Positions 41,613-51,574 are shown, counted from the first letter of the stretch. The stretch is 64,000 bases of DNA from Marinobacter sp. X15-166B (GCF_001752365.1 NZ_MEIY01000001.1:39006-103005), one strand, 5' to 3'. A program made the numbers and translations. The notes: generated from the sequence alone by a model not told the origin.

Positions 41613-43301
41613 ATGACGAGGGATTGGAAGCCAAAACGTAACACTCGCCGGGTATTGGGTTTGTCACTGTTAATCACGCTGTTAGGGTGCGCCGTCGCCA
41701 TCGCGGTCTTGGTTGCCGGTGCCGCTGCCCTGCAGCTGATTGGCGCCATCTGGCTCGTCGTCTCGCTGGCGCTGCTGATGCCCTGCCTTGGGTTTCCGCT
41801 GTGGTACGCCTGGCGCACAGCACAGACCCAGCGGTTCCTCCGCCGGCAACTGGACCAGCTGGACCAAAGCCCCCACATCAACCTGCCGGAGGTGACCCAG
41901 CGTCGCCCCGAAAGCATTCTCGAACACCTCCGCCAGTTGCTGAGACCGCACGGCTGGTATCTGTCCCGTGATGGCCAGCTGCTGGCGTCCTGCAAGCTGG
42001 ACAGCGCCGACGTTCCCCACCTGCACGCCCCCGAGACCTGGCTCCATGACGGCAACCAGAGCTGGGTTCAGCTGACGCGGGGTAACCACCGCTATGTACT
42101 GGGCCTGGTGCTAGGCAACGATCTGCACTGCGCCGCCTACCAGCATTACCTGCAGCGACTGCAAATACAGGCTCACTCCGCCGACCCTCGCCCCACCGTT
42201 GCCCGCCAACACCTGTGCACTGATATCGAACGGGTGCGGCTGGCAACAGAACGCATGGGCAGCATGCAGCAGTTTACCTACCGCAGTTTCGAGCACATGC
42301 CGGATGGCATCATTGTCACCGACGCACTCGGCATTATTCAGTTCGCCAACGGGCACATCGAGACCTGGTTCAACGAGCCGCGCATCAGTCTCATTGGCAT
42401 GCCTTTGTTGCGCCTGCTGCAGGGCCACGACCCCCGGGAAATCCCACCGTGGCAGGAGACCGTCGCCGAAACTTTGACTCTGGGCCAGAGCCACACCGTT
42501 GATTTGCATATCCGCGGCAAGGATTACCTGATCCATTTAGCGCCCTTCGTCCCCAGAGGCGACGATCAGAAAGGCCTCATTGCCAACATTTCCGATATCA
42601 CACAGCTGCGGGAACAGCAGCGCCAACACCGGGAAACCATCGATTTCATCTCCCACGATGTGCGCTCGCCACTGGTCTCACAACTTGCCCTGATCGAGCA
42701 GATGAAGCGCACCCCGGGCACGGTTCAGCCCGAACAGCTGGAGCAGCTGGGCAAACTGGCGCGACGCAGCTATCAACTGGCGGAGGAGTTCGTCCAACTG
42801 GCAAGGGCCGAACAACTCACTGAAACCCGCTTCTACGAATGCGAGTTGCTGGAAATTGCCGAAAATGCGCGGGACAGCGTGGTCGAGCAGGCCTCCGAGC
42901 GGGGGCTCACCCTGAATCTGCAAGGCTGCGAAAATCTTTGGCTGCGAGGCAACGCCGAACTGCTGGAGCGCGCCGTCATCAACCTGATCACCAACGCCGT
43001 GCAGTACAGTGCGCCCGGCACCACGGTCACCGTTCAGGTTTTCCGAGCGGGTTATCAGGCGTGCCTCACGGTGTCCGACGAAGGCAACGGCATCGCTGAA
43101 AACGAGCTCCCCTTCCTGTTCGAGCGCTACCGGCGGCAGAAGAGCAGCGAGCTCTCCGGCAGCCACGGCGCCGGACTGGGGCTGTCGTTCGTGAAAGTGG
43201 TGGTGGAAAAGCACCGGGGGGACATCGACGTGACCAGCCAGTTGGGCGAGGGCTCGGTATTCACCATCAAGCTGCCCATCGCCGACCTGCCGCCCGGCTG
43301 A
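41613..43301 (+). CDS. PAS-domain sensor histidine kinase
   Basis: A 562-residue kinase with two N-terminal transmembrane helices (residues about 14-65) and almost no periplasmic loop, so it cannot sense outside directly. A cytoplasmic PAS domain follows (FEHMPDGIIVTDALGIIQFA). The H-box is DFISHDVRSPLV with His348, the N-box VINLITNAVQYS, and the ATP lid SDEGNGIAEN to GAGLGLSFVK. It is the third gene of the operon with the regulator and the LysM/FecR protein, which may supply the external signal. The short distance to the previous gene (31 bases) supports one transcript. Confidence 0.92.
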   Translation: MTRDWKPKRNTRRVLGLSLLITLLGCAVAIAVLVAGAAALQLIGAIWLVVSLALLMPCLGFPLWYAWRTAQTQRFLRRQLDQLDQSPHINLPEVTQRRPESILEHLRQLLRPHGWYLSRDGQLLASCKLDSADVPHLHAPETWLHDGNQSWVQLTRGNHRYVLGLVLGNDLHCAAYQHYLQRLQIQAHSADPRPTVARQHLCTDIERVRLATERMGSMQQFTYRSFEHMPDGIIVTDALGIIQFANGHIETWFNEPRISLIGMPLLRLLQGHDPREIPPWQETVAETLTLGQSHTVDLHIRGKDYLIHLAPFVPRGDDQKGLIANISDITQLREQQRQHRETIDFISHDVRSPLVSQLALIEQMKRTPGTVQPEQLEQLGKLARRSYQLAEEFVQLARAEQLTETRFYECELLEIAENARDSVVEQASERGLTLNLQGCENLWLRGNAELLERAVINLITNAVQYSAPGTTVTVQVFRAGYQACLTVSDEGNGIAENELPFLFERYRRQKSSELSGSHGAGLGLSFVKVVVEKHRGDIDVTSQLGEGSVFTIKLPIADLPPG

Positions 43302-43304
43302 TGG

Positions 43305-43748
43305 TTAAATCCGCTTGCTGACAACGGCCGAGGGTGCGCTCATCAACCCATCCGCGTCCACCGCCTGGACCGTAAAGAACCATTCGCCTTTGGCGAGGTT
43401 GGCGACCCGGTAACTCATCTGTACGTTGGGGTTATCATTGGGCAGGACGATTTGCTGATCGAGATCATTCGAGTCGCGGCCGTAGCGAATGACATAACTG
43501 CCAAGGGCGTAGGGGTCGATAAACTCACCATTGACCCGTTGGGACGGCGCTTCCCAGGACAGCAACGCGGAGTAATCCGCGTCCACGGCGTCAGAGTCGG
43601 CACCCGCTATACCCGCGCCGCCGGGGGTCACCACCTTGTCTGGCACGGTGGTGGTTTCGGACCCGCCGTCGCCGCAGCCAGCGAGCCCGACCGCCAGAAC
43701 ACCGGCAAGCACAAGCCGGCAGAACAATTTATTGACTCTAAACAGCAT
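43305..43748 (-). CDS. small lipoprotein with a fibronectin-III-like domain
   Basis: A 147-residue lipoprotein. ATG 43748 gives a signal peptide (LVLAGVLAVGLAGC) with the acylated Cys at the end. After a linker of about 30 residues, one fibronectin-III-like domain follows (ADYSALLSWEAPSQ to KGEWFFTVQAVDADGLMS). The fold resembles the repeats of the adjacent FecR/LysM protein. It converges on the kinase gene with only three bases between stops. No function is known. Confidence 0.75.
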   Translation of the reverse strand: MLFRVNKLFCRLVLAGVLAVGLAGCGDGGSETTTVPDKVVTPGGAGIAGADSDAVDADYSALLSWEAPSQRVNGEFIDPYALGSYVIRYGRDSNDLDQQIVLPNDNPNVQMSYRVANLAKGEWFFTVQAVDADGLMSAPSAVVSKRI

Positions 43749-43908
43749 TAAAAACACCAGTATTTCGTCGATTTGGCGCAATCCTATAGAAAGCCGCGCA
43801 AAACTGATGTTTAAAATGACTCCAAAAAGGTTAATAAGCGTCGTATTTTCGTCACAGTTTGTATACCCGCGTTTGTGGACACAGCGCAAAAACCGACGCC
43901 CGAATTTG

Positions 43909-43924
43909 TTTACGTTAACGTCAA
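43909..43924. promoter_or_regulatory. LiuR-type operator before the MerR gene
   Basis: TTTACGTTAACGTCAA is a near-palindrome of the kind bound by LiuR-family MerR regulators, 34 bases upstream of the MerR start. It agrees at 14 of 16 positions with a site before the Liv transporter operon near 51635. Confidence 0.7.
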
Positions 43925-43958
43925 CTTGAATTAGTATTGATTAAAAAAGGACCACGCC

Positions 43959-44375
43959 ATGGCGCCAAAGACCACGTTCAGTATCAGCGAACTCTCCAAA
44001 GAGTTTGATGTCACCACCCGCAGCATCCGCTTTTACGAAGATCAGGGATTACTGAAACCCTCCCGGCGGGGGCAGACTCGGGTTTTCAGCACCAAAGACC
44101 GGGTCCGCCTGAAACTGATTCTCCGGGGCAAGCGCATGGGCTTCTCGCTGGCGGAGTCCAAAGAGCTGTTTGATCTGTGGGACGAAACCCCCACCGGTAG
44201 CGAAAAACAGCTTAAGAAAATGCTGACCATACTGGCCGACAAACGGGCTTACCTTGAGCAACAAAAAGACGACATTGCCATGGCGGAAATGGAAATCGAC
44301 ACCGCGGAATCCCGGTGTCGGGCCGCCCTCGCCGAGCTGCAAAACAAACCAGCAGTAACGGACTCCGACGGATGA
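43959..44375 (+). CDS. MerR-family regulator, LiuR-like
   Basis: A 138-residue MerR regulator with the winged helix TFSISELSKEFDVTTRSIRF followed by YEDQGLLKPSRRGQTRVFS. The short coiled-coil C-terminus lacks metal-binding cysteines, so it is not a metal sensor. Features match LiuR-type regulators of branched-chain or fatty acid degradation. A LiuR-type palindrome precedes its start and another the Liv ABC transporter operon. It probably controls itself, the CoA-ligase gene two positions downstream and the transporter. The effector is unknown. Confidence 0.85.
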   Translation: MAPKTTFSISELSKEFDVTTRSIRFYEDQGLLKPSRRGQTRVFSTKDRVRLKLILRGKRMGFSLAESKELFDLWDETPTGSEKQLKKMLTILADKRAYLEQQKDDIAMAEMEIDTAESRCRAALAELQNKPAVTDSDG

Positions 44376-44444
44376 GCCACCGCTTCACGCACACAGGTTA
44401 ACCGCTCGCACCCGGGCCGGACCCTGCAACCGAAAGGACCTGAC

Positions 44445-45023
44445 ATGACCAAGAACAACAACCCAGTCGCTCTGGACCTCCCCATCCCCCAACTGGAAGA
44501 CCTGCCCGAGGATGTGCGGAAGTACTTTGATATCTGCATGGAAAAACTGGGCATGATTCCCAACGTGCTCACCGCCTACAGCCAGAACCTGCAACAGCTG
44601 GACGGCTTCACCCGCCTTTACAATGAACTGATGCTGGGGGACAGCGAACTCACCAAGCTGGAACGGGAAATGATTGCAGTGGTGGTGTCGTCAGAAAACA
44701 AGTGCTTCTACTGCCTGGTTGCCCACGGCGCGGCCGTGCGCGTGCTGAGCGGTGATCCCGCTCTGGGTGAGCATCTGGTGATGAATTACCGGTCTGCTAA
44801 ACTGGATAAACGCCAGCGTGCCATGCTGGATTTCGCCTCTCACCTTACCTGCTCTCCCGCAACCGTGGCGGACGATCAGGTGCAGGCACTGCGGGATGCC
44901 GGCTTCAGCGATCGAGGAATCTGGGATCTGAGCAACGTCATCGGTTTCTACAACATGTCGAACCGCGTGGCGATTGCCAGCGACATGCAGCCAAACCCTG
45001 AGTATCACCGCCAGAGCCGATAA
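44445..45023 (+). CDS. AhpD-like peroxidase-related protein
   Basis: A 192-residue protein of the peroxidase-related AhpD group. The motif [17 protein letters not shown] carries Cys87, Cys90 and His94. Families of this type are thought to protect against peroxides or act with acyl-CoA metabolism. GAAAGGACCTGAC precedes the ATG at 44445. It lies between a LiuR-like regulator and an acyl-CoA synthetase, so it belongs to the same functional unit. A second AhpD-like protein at 13209 is only distantly similar. Confidence 0.85.
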   Translation: MTKNNNPVALDLPIPQLEDLPEDVRKYFDICMEKLGMIPNVLTAYSQNLQQLDGFTRLYNELMLGDSELTKLEREMIAVVVSSENKCFYCLVAHGAAVRVLSGDPALGEHLVMNYRSAKLDKRQRAMLDFASHLTCSPATVADDQVQALRDAGFSDRGIWDLSNVIGFYNMSNRVAIASDMQPNPEYHRQSR

Positions 45024-45076
45024 GCGTTCCGGCGCCGCTCAGACTTCCCCCACAACAACCAGCCAGAGGCAGATTA

Positions 45077-46762
45077 ATGAGCCAGACTCTTCCAAGCTAC
45101 ACCAGCGGTACCTCCACCACCCCCCTGCTGGGCATGACCATCGGCGACATGCTCGATCGCACCGCCGCCCGCTACCCCGACACCGAAGCCCTGGTGTGTC
45201 TGCATCAGGATATCCGCTGGACCTACCAGGAGTTTCTGGCCAAGGTCAACGAAGCGGCCCGGGCCTTTCTCACAATTGGCGTTAAACGGGGAGATCGCGT
45301 GGGCATCTGGGCGCCCAACCGCTATGAGTGGACGGTGACTCAATTTGCCACCGCCAAGGTCGGCGCCATTCTGGTTAATATCAACCCGGCCTATGGGCTG
45401 CATGAACTTGCGTACGCCATGAACCTGGCGGGCATAAGCGTCCTGGTCACCGCCGACCGGTTTAAAGCGTCCGATTATCGCAACACTCTGTATGAGCTGG
45501 CCCCCGAACTCAAAACCGCCACCCCGGGCGAGCTCAAGGCCCAGCGCGTGGCCGAGCTGCGCGCGGTGATCAACCTGGATACCGAGCGACACGCCGGCAT
45601 GTGGAGCTGGGCCGAGTTCATTGGTTTTGCGGATCAGGTTAGCGAAGACACCCTGCACAAGACGCAGAGTCAGCTGCAATTCGACGACCCCATCAACATC
45701 CAGTTCACCTCGGGCACCACCGGCAACCCCAAAGGAGCCACCCTCACCCACCACAACATTCTGAACAACGGCTTCTTTGTGGGCGAAAGCCAGACCTTGA
45801 CGGAGCACGACCGGCTGGTTATTCCGGTGCCGTTGTACCACTGCTTCGGCATGGTGATGGGCAATCTGGGCTGCATCACCCACGGCTCCACCATGATCTA
45901 CCCCGGGGAAAGTTTTGAGCCCCAAGCGGTGCTACAGGCGGTGCATCAGGAGAAGGCCACCGCACTCTACGGAGTACCCACCATGTTCATCGCCGAACTG
46001 GCGGTGCCGGAGTTTGACTCCTACGACCTGTCCACCCTGCGCACCGGTATCATGGCGGGCTCCATCTGCCCCGCGGAGGTGATGAAACAGGTCAACAGCA
46101 AGATGAACATGAACGAAGTGCAGATCGCCTACGGCATGACCGAAACCAGTCCGGTGTCCACCCAGACCAGCGCCAGCGATCCGTTCGACAAACGGGTCAC
46201 CACGGTGGGTCGCACCCAGCCGCATCTGGAGACCAAAATTGTCGACCCGGGCACCGGCAACGTCCTGCCCCGGGGCGAAGTGGGTGAACTGTGCACCCGG
46301 GGTTACAGCGTGATGCTTAAATACTGGAACGATGAAGAGCAAACCCGCGAAGCCATTGATCCGTCGGGCTGGATGCACACCGGGGATCTGGCCGTGATGG
46401 ACGATGAGGGTTATATCCAGATCGTCGGTCGCATCAAGGACATGGTGATTCGGGGCGGCGAGAACATTTACCCGAAAGAAATCGAGGAGTTTCTGTACAC
46501 CCATCCGTCCATCGAGGAAGTTCAGGTCACCGGCATACCCGATGAGAAGTACGGTGAGGAGCTGATCGCCTGGGTCAAACTGCGTCCCGGTGCTGAGCCG
46601 GTGGACGCCGACGGGCTGATCGCCTTCTGCAAGGGCAAAATTGCCCACTTCAAGATTCCCCGCAACTACAAGTTCGTGGAGGAATTCCCGATGACGGTGA
46701 CCGGCAAGATCCAGAAATTCAAAATGCGGGAAATCTCCATTGAGGAATTAGGCTTGAAGTAA
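45077..46762 (+). CDS. fatty-acyl-CoA synthetase (AMP-forming)
   Basis: A 561-residue acyl-CoA ligase. The AMP-binding signature is [16 protein letters not shown] at about residue 213, followed by [10 protein letters not shown], the [16 protein letters not shown] hinge, and the catalytic Lys in [13 protein letters not shown]. It activates a carboxylic acid, likely a medium- or long-chain or branched acid, with ATP and CoA. AGATT precedes the ATG. The neighbouring LiuR-like regulator and the Liv transporter, convergent with it, suggest that the imported acid is the substrate. Confidence 0.93.
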   Translation: MSQTLPSYTSGTSTTPLLGMTIGDMLDRTAARYPDTEALVCLHQDIRWTYQEFLAKVNEAARAFLTIGVKRGDRVGIWAPNRYEWTVTQFATAKVGAILVNINPAYGLHELAYAMNLAGISVLVTADRFKASDYRNTLYELAPELKTATPGELKAQRVAELRAVINLDTERHAGMWSWAEFIGFADQVSEDTLHKTQSQLQFDDPINIQFTSGTTGNPKGATLTHHNILNNGFFVGESQTLTEHDRLVIPVPLYHCFGMVMGNLGCITHGSTMIYPGESFEPQAVLQAVHQEKATALYGVPTMFIAELAVPEFDSYDLSTLRTGIMAGSICPAEVMKQVNSKMNMNEVQIAYGMTETSPVSTQTSASDPFDKRVTTVGRTQPHLETKIVDPGTGNVLPRGEVGELCTRGYSVMLKYWNDEEQTREAIDPSGWMHTGDLAVMDDEGYIQIVGRIKDMVIRGGENIYPKEIEEFLYTHPSIEEVQVTGIPDEKYGEELIAWVKLRPGAEPVDADGLIAFCKGKIAHFKIPRNYKFVEEFPMTVTGKIQKFKMREISIEELGLK

Positions 46763-46772
46763 CCACCCGAAC

Positions 46773-46807
46773 AAAAAAAGACCCCGGCACAGCCGGGGTC
46801 TTTTTTT
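46773..46807. terminator. bidirectional rho-independent terminator
   Basis: GACCCCGGC and GCCGGGGTC form a perfect 9-bp stem with a 3-nt loop, flanked by seven A on the left and seven T on the right. It serves both the CoA-ligase gene (plus) and the Liv operon (minus). Confidence 0.93.
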
Positions 46808-46820
46808 AGGGCCTGGGTTG

Positions 46821-47804
46821 CTAGCCCATATTCTTCCTCACAAACTTCTGCACCTCGCCCACAATACCGCCCCGGAACGCCAGCACGGTGACCACAAAGA
46901 TGACACCGAGAATGGGGTCCACCCAGTCTCTGAGCGGCCCCTGAGCCAGCTGATACTCGATGTTAACCACAAACATGGCGCCCACCACCGGCCCCAGCAA
47001 GGTCCCCATACCGCCTACCAGTGTCATCAGGATGACCTCACCGGACATGTGCCAGTGGGCATCGTTCAGGGATGCCAGCTCGAACACCACCGATTTCATC
47101 GAACCGGCCAGACCGGCAAGTGCTGCAGAGATCACAAAAGCCAGAATTTTGTAGCGGTCCACCTTATAGCCCAGGGACACGGCCCGGGGTTCGTTCTGCT
47201 TGATGGCCTTCAACACCTGACCATAGGGGCTGCTGATAATCCGCTGCACCAGCAGGTAGCAGCCGAGAAAGACCGCCAGCACGAAGTAATACATGTTCAG
47301 GTTGTTTTCCAGATCGATCACGCCCAGCAATGTTCCTCTGGGTATGCCGTGCAGGCCATCCTCACCGCCGGTAAATTCGGATTGCACGAAAAAGAAGAAC
47401 ACTAACTGGGCCAGCGCCAGGGTCACCATGGCGAAATAAATGCCCTGGCGGCGAATGGCGAGCAGCGCAAACCCCAACCCGAGCGCAGTTGCCACCAGGG
47501 TTCCCGCAATAATGCCCATCTCCGTGGTGAGACCGCTGTAATTACTGAGCAGGTAACCCGTGGTGTAACCGCCGGTCGCCAGAAACGCTGCGTGGCCGAA
47601 CGACAGCAAGCCGGTGAACCCGAACAGCAGGTTGAAGGCCACCGCAAACAGCGCGAAGCACAGGATTTTCATCAGAAACACGGGGTATATCGCAAAGGGT
47701 GCCAGCAGCAACAGCACCAGCAGCACCGTGTTGAGGATCAGTTTTCTGCGATCCTCACTTTTTTGTTGCGCCAGGATGGTTTTCTGGATATCGGACTGAC
47801 TCAT
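46821..47804 (-). CDS. livM: branched-chain amino-acid-type ABC permease (LivM)
   Basis: A 327-residue inner-membrane permease with about ten helices. Typical LivM segments are LLFGFTGLLSFGHAAFLATG and AIRRQGIYFAMVTLALAQLV, and the coupling loop is QRIISSPYGQVLKAIKQNEP. GGAGG precedes ATG 47804. Its stop is 13 bases from the shared terminator, so it ends the six-gene transport unit that starts at the ATPase LivG. The true substrate may be a carboxylic acid rather than an amino acid. Confidence 0.93.
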   Translation of the reverse strand: MSQSDIQKTILAQQKSEDRRKLILNTVLLVLLLLAPFAIYPVFLMKILCFALFAVAFNLLFGFTGLLSFGHAAFLATGGYTTGYLLSNYSGLTTEMGIIAGTLVATALGLGFALLAIRRQGIYFAMVTLALAQLVFFFFVQSEFTGGEDGLHGIPRGTLLGVIDLENNLNMYYFVLAVFLGCYLLVQRIISSPYGQVLKAIKQNEPRAVSLGYKVDRYKILAFVISAALAGLAGSMKSVVFELASLNDAHWHMSGEVILMTLVGGMGTLLGPVVGAMFVVNIEYQLAQGPLRDWVDPILGVIFVVTVLAFRGGIVGEVQKFVRKNMG

Positions 47805-47806
47805 GA

Positions 47807-48694
47807 TTACGCCTCCTTACCGAACAGGCCACTGGGTCGGATCATCAGCACCACCACCATGACCAGGAAGATCACCGCCGATGAGGCCGGCGGGTAGAAC
47901 GTTTTGGTCAGTCCTTCCACGACGCCCATGAATATTCCGGTGATAATGGCCCCGCCGATGGAGCCCATACCACCAATAACCACCACCGCAAACACCACAA
48001 TCAGGATGTGGGATCCCATGACCGGGGTGACCGAGTAAATGGGCGCGGCCAACACCCCGGCAAACGCCGCCAGCATGACCCCGAACCCGTAGGTGAGGCT
48101 GACCAGCAACGGCACGTTGATCCCGAAGCCCTGCATCAGCTGGGAGTCTTCGGTTCCGGCGCGCAAATAGGCGCCCAGCTTGGTTTTCTCAATCATGTAC
48201 CAGGTGCCGAAACACACCAGCAGCGCCACCACAATGACCCAGGCCCGGTAGTAAGGCATGAACATGAAGCCGAGATTGACGCCCCCCTTGAACACATCCG
48301 GCATGACATACCGGAGACCGGAAACCCCGTAAATGTTGGTGAGCACCCCCTGGATGATCAGCGCCACCCCGAAGGTCAGCAGCAGGCTGTAAATGTGGTC
48401 CTGCCCGGCAATGCGGCGCAACAGAAAATACTCAATGAGCATCCCCGCGATGCCCACCAGTACCGGGGCGAGAAACAGCGCCACCCAGTAGTTGATGCCG
48501 AGGGCGTCGAACATGATGACCGTGATCATGGCACCGAGCATGTACATGGCGCCGTGGGCAAAATTGATTATTTTTAGCAGGCCGAAGATCACCGCCAGCC
48601 CGAGACTCAACAGCGCATAAAACGCACCGTTGATCACTCCGATCAGCAGCTGGCCGGACAACACTGCCATGGGGACGCCGAAAATCATGGTCAT
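47807..48694 (-). CDS. livH: branched-chain amino-acid-type ABC permease (LivH)
   Basis: A 295-residue permease. The segments LLIGVINGAFYALLSLGLAV and IFGLLKIINFAHGAMYMLGA are diagnostic for LivH, and LRAGTEDSQLMQGFGINVP is the coupling helix. ATG 48694 follows GGAG by eight bases; a longer frame is not supported. It overlaps no gene but lies two bases before LivM, so the two are coupled. It forms the channel together with LivM. Confidence 0.93.
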   Translation of the reverse strand: MTMIFGVPMAVLSGQLLIGVINGAFYALLSLGLAVIFGLLKIINFAHGAMYMLGAMITVIMFDALGINYWVALFLAPVLVGIAGMLIEYFLLRRIAGQDHIYSLLLTFGVALIIQGVLTNIYGVSGLRYVMPDVFKGGVNLGFMFMPYYRAWVIVVALLVCFGTWYMIEKTKLGAYLRAGTEDSQLMQGFGINVPLLVSLTYGFGVMLAAFAGVLAAPIYSVTPVMGSHILIVVFAVVVIGGMGSIGGAIITGIFMGVVEGLTKTFYPPASSAVIFLVMVVVLMIRPSGLFGKEA

Positions 48695-48791
48695 GTCTTT
48701 AACTCCAAATACAGCACGGACGTGCACTCAGATGATGACTTGGTGCAGCAGGAGCGCACCGGCCAGCACCGGCGGCTCCCGCGCCCGCGCT

Positions 48792-50006
48792 TCAGTTGTT
48801 GCTGACCAGCTTGCACTTGCTGTCTGAGAGCGGACGGAAGGCCTCGTCCGCCGGGATGGTGCGCAGAATCTTGTACAGATCCCATTCGCTGGTCGACTCT
48901 TCCGGTGTTTTGACCTGCGCCAGATACATGTCGTGCACCATGCGGCCGTCCTCACGAATGCGGCCATTCTTGGCGAACATGTCGTTGATGGGCGTGTCCA
49001 TCATGTGCTTGCGCACCACCTGGGCGTCGTCGGAACCCGTTGCCTCGATCGCTTTCAGGTAATGCATGGTGCTGGAGTACACACCGGCATGCACCATGGT
49101 GGGCCGAACGCCGGTTTCTTCCATGAACCGGTCAGCCCACGCACGGGCCTCTTCGTTCATGTCCCAGTACCAGCCGGTGGTCAGCTGGATCCCCTGAGCG
49201 GTCTCTGCCCCCAAAGCGTGCACATCGGTCAAAAACAGCAGCAACGCGGCCAGCGTCTGGCCCGACTGGGTTAACCCGAATTCCGAGGCGGTGGTGATGG
49301 CGTTGGTGGTGTCCGCACCGGCGTTTGCCAGGGCGACCACGTCGGCACCGGAAGCCTGCGCCTGCAGGATGAAGGATGAGAAGTCCGGGGTCGGGAACGG
49401 ATGGCGGATGGTGTCGATCACTTCACCGCCGTTGGCTTCCACCATGCGGGTGACGTCCGCCTCCAGGGAGTGCCCGAACGCGTAATCCGCGGTCAGGATG
49501 TACCAGGACTTGCCACCTTCCTTGACGATCGCCGTGGGCGTGCCGACCGACAGGGGGTAAGTGTCGTAGGTGTAGTGAATGTGGTTGGCGGTACAGTGCT
49601 CGTTGGTGATACTGGATGCGGCGGAGCCATTCACCAGGCCCAGCTTGCCGTTCTCCTCGATGACCTTGGTGGCCGCAATGGTGACCGAGGAAGCCACCAG
49701 ACCGGCCACCATATCGACCTTATCGTTTTCTATCCAGCGGCGGACGGTGCTGGACGCAACATCCGGACTGTTGCGGTCATCGGCGGTGAAAATTTCGATG
49801 GGGGCATCGTTCACGGTACCGCCGAAATCGGCGACCGCCATTTCGAGGGCCTTGAGCCCGTTAGGGCCGGCCAGATCGCGATAGGTGCCCGACATGTCGG
49901 CCAGATAACCGATTTTGACGGCATTGTCGCTGATTTCGGCTTGGGCGCCCCCTACCAGCAGGGCTGAGGCAACGGCTGAGGTGAGGATTTTTTTCATCAT
50001 TGTCAT
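48792..50006 (-). CDS. periplasmic binding protein of the Liv-type transporter
   Basis: A 404-residue binding protein with a signal peptide (KKILTSAVASALLVGGAQA). The mature part shows the Peripla_BP_6 pattern: VKIGYLADMSGTYRDLAGPN, GLVASSVTIAATKVIEENGK and the cleft region ILTADYAFGHSLEADVTRMV. It captures the ligand for LivHMFG. ATG 50006 has GGAG eight bases upstream. It resembles family members that bind aromatic or aliphatic acids as much as leucine-binding proteins, so the substrate is open. Confidence 0.9.
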   Translation of the reverse strand: MTMMKKILTSAVASALLVGGAQAEISDNAVKIGYLADMSGTYRDLAGPNGLKALEMAVADFGGTVNDAPIEIFTADDRNSPDVASSTVRRWIENDKVDMVAGLVASSVTIAATKVIEENGKLGLVNGSAASSITNEHCTANHIHYTYDTYPLSVGTPTAIVKEGGKSWYILTADYAFGHSLEADVTRMVEANGGEVIDTIRHPFPTPDFSSFILQAQASGADVVALANAGADTTNAITTASEFGLTQSGQTLAALLLFLTDVHALGAETAQGIQLTTGWYWDMNEEARAWADRFMEETGVRPTMVHAGVYSSTMHYLKAIEATGSDDAQVVRKHMMDTPINDMFAKNGRIREDGRMVHDMYLAQVKTPEESTSEWDLYKILRTIPADEAFRPLSDSKCKLVSNN

Positions 50007-50060
50007 TCTTCGTTCTCCGGAACTTTGTTGCGTTGTTGTAGTTTTTGTTGCTATCCAGAA

Positions 50061-50783
50061 TCAAACGCCCAAATAGCCGTCCAGCACCGACTGTTTAGCC
50101 TGCAGCTCATTGGCACTGACTTCTTCCACAATCCGGCCATGCTCAACCACGTAATGTCGGTCGGCCAATGGCGCGGCAAAATGGAAATTCTGCTCCACCA
50201 AGATAATGGTAAGCCCCTGTTTTTTAAGCGCTACCAGGACTTCACCCAGTTTTTCGACGATCACCGGAGCCAGCCCCTCGGTAATTTCATCCAGCAGCAG
50301 CATGTTGGCACCGGTGCGCAGGATGCGCGCCAGCGCCAGCATTTGTTGTTCGCCCCCCGACAACTTGGTGCCCTGACTGAAGCGGCGCTCGTACAGATTG
50401 GGGAACATGGTGTAGATTTCTTCCAGGCTCATGCCACCGCTGCGCACCACCGGCGGCAACATCAGATTTTCCTGCACGCTGAGCGACGAAAAAATGCCCC
50501 GGTGCTCCGGACAATACCCGACCCCCAGCCTGGCGATGTTGTGAGGGGCGCGGTCCATGGTCTCCTCGCCGTTGATCATGATGGATCCGGTACGCCGGCC
50601 CACCATGTTCATGATCGCTTTGAGGGTGGTGCTCCGCCCGGCGCCATTCCGCCCGAGCAGGGTCACCAGTTCGCCGCGTTTCACCACCAGCTCGATGCCA
50701 TGCAGAATATGGGATTCGCCATAAAACGCGTGGAGCGCTGAGATACGCAGTTGTTCGTTTTGCTTTGCCGTGACGTAACTCAT
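50061..50783 (-). CDS. livF: ABC transporter ATPase (LivF), with Arg in Walker A
   Basis: A 240-residue ATPase. Walker A reads GRNGAGRST (residues 44-52), so the phosphate-binding Lys is replaced by Arg at residue 50. The signature LSGGEQQMLALARIL, Walker B NMLLLDEITEGLAP and the switch region ILVEQNFHF are intact. Arg is occasionally found in this subfamily, so activity is not excluded. The start overlaps the LivG stop by four bases. It forms the ATPase pair with LivG, which has the normal Lys. Confidence 0.92.
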   Translation of the reverse strand: MSYVTAKQNEQLRISALHAFYGESHILHGIELVVKRGELVTLLGRNGAGRSTTLKAIMNMVGRRTGSIMINGEETMDRAPHNIARLGVGYCPEHRGIFSSLSVQENLMLPPVVRSGGMSLEEIYTMFPNLYERRFSQGTKLSGGEQQMLALARILRTGANMLLLDEITEGLAPVIVEKLGEVLVALKKQGLTIILVEQNFHFAAPLADRHYVVEHGRIVEEVSANELQAKQSVLDGYLGV

Positions 50784-51574
50784 TGTGGGGCCCCTTGCTC
50801 TGTAACCGCGCCCCGCTCTCCACTCGAACCGGTTCCCATGTACACCTCCCGCACCCGTGGATCGTTGGACACGGCGCTGTAATCGCCCTCGGTCAGCACA
50901 GCCCCTTGCGCCAATACCGTAATTCGGTCGCACAACTTGGAGACCACGCTCAGGTTATGCTCCACCATCAGCACCGTGCGTCCCTGGGCGGCCTTGCGCA
51001 CCAGTTCCACCACCCGGTCCACGTCTTCGGTGCCCATGCCCTGAGTCGGTTCATCGAGGAGCAGAATTTCCGGCTCCATCGCCAGCGTGGTGGCCAGTTC
51101 CAGCGCGCGCTTGCGCCCGTAGGCCAGTTCCACGGTGGTGGTGTTGGCGAAGTCGGTCAGCCCCACCGAGTCCAGCAGCGCCATGGCGCGCTCATTGAGC
51201 CGGTTAAGGGTCGCGCCGGATTTCCAGAAGGCGAACGAGCTGCCTTCGTGGCTTTGCAGCGCCACCCGGATATTTTCCAGCGCGCTCATGTGGGGAAACA
51301 CCGCCGAGATCTGAAACGAGCGCACCATGCCCTTTCGGGCAATGGCGGCGGATTTCATGGCGGTAATGTCTTCGCCTTTGAAGAGTATCTGCCCCCGCGT
51401 GGGGATGAGGAACTTGGTGAGCAGGTTGAATACGGTGGTCTTACCGGCCCCGTTGGGGCCGATCAGAGCATGGATATGGCCTTTCTGAATCTGCAGATTC
51501 ACGTCGTCGACCGCAACGAAACCTTTGAACTCCTTCACCAGGTTTCGGGTCTCCAGCACGTATTGGTCACTCAT
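50780..51574 (-). CDS. livG: ABC transporter ATPase (LivG)
   Basis: A 264-residue ATPase: Walker A GPNGAGKTT, the Q-loop in FQISAVFPHMSALENIRVAL, a signature replaced by the LivG-type YGRKRALELA, and Walker B ILLLDEPTQGMG. It is the first gene of the transport operon; a LiuR-type palindrome lies about 60-75 bases upstream of its start. It overlaps LivF by four bases. Confidence 0.93.
   Translation of the reverse strand: MSDQYVLETRNLVKEFKGFVAVDDVNLQIQKGHIHALIGPNGAGKTTVFNLLTKFLIPTRGQILFKGEDITAMKSAAIARKGMVRSFQISAVFPHMSALENIRVALQSHEGSSFAFWKSGATLNRLNERAMALLDSVGLTDFANTTTVELAYGRKRALELATTLAMEPEILLLDEPTQGMGTEDVDRVVELVRKAAQGRTVLMVEHNLSVVSKLCDRITVLAQGAVLTEGDYSAVSNDPRVREVYMGTGSSGERGAVTEQGAPQ

Noticed and set aside
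45074..45925. 283-residue frame antisense to the acyl-CoA synthetase
   Set aside because: Shadow frame opposite a full-length AMP-binding enzyme.
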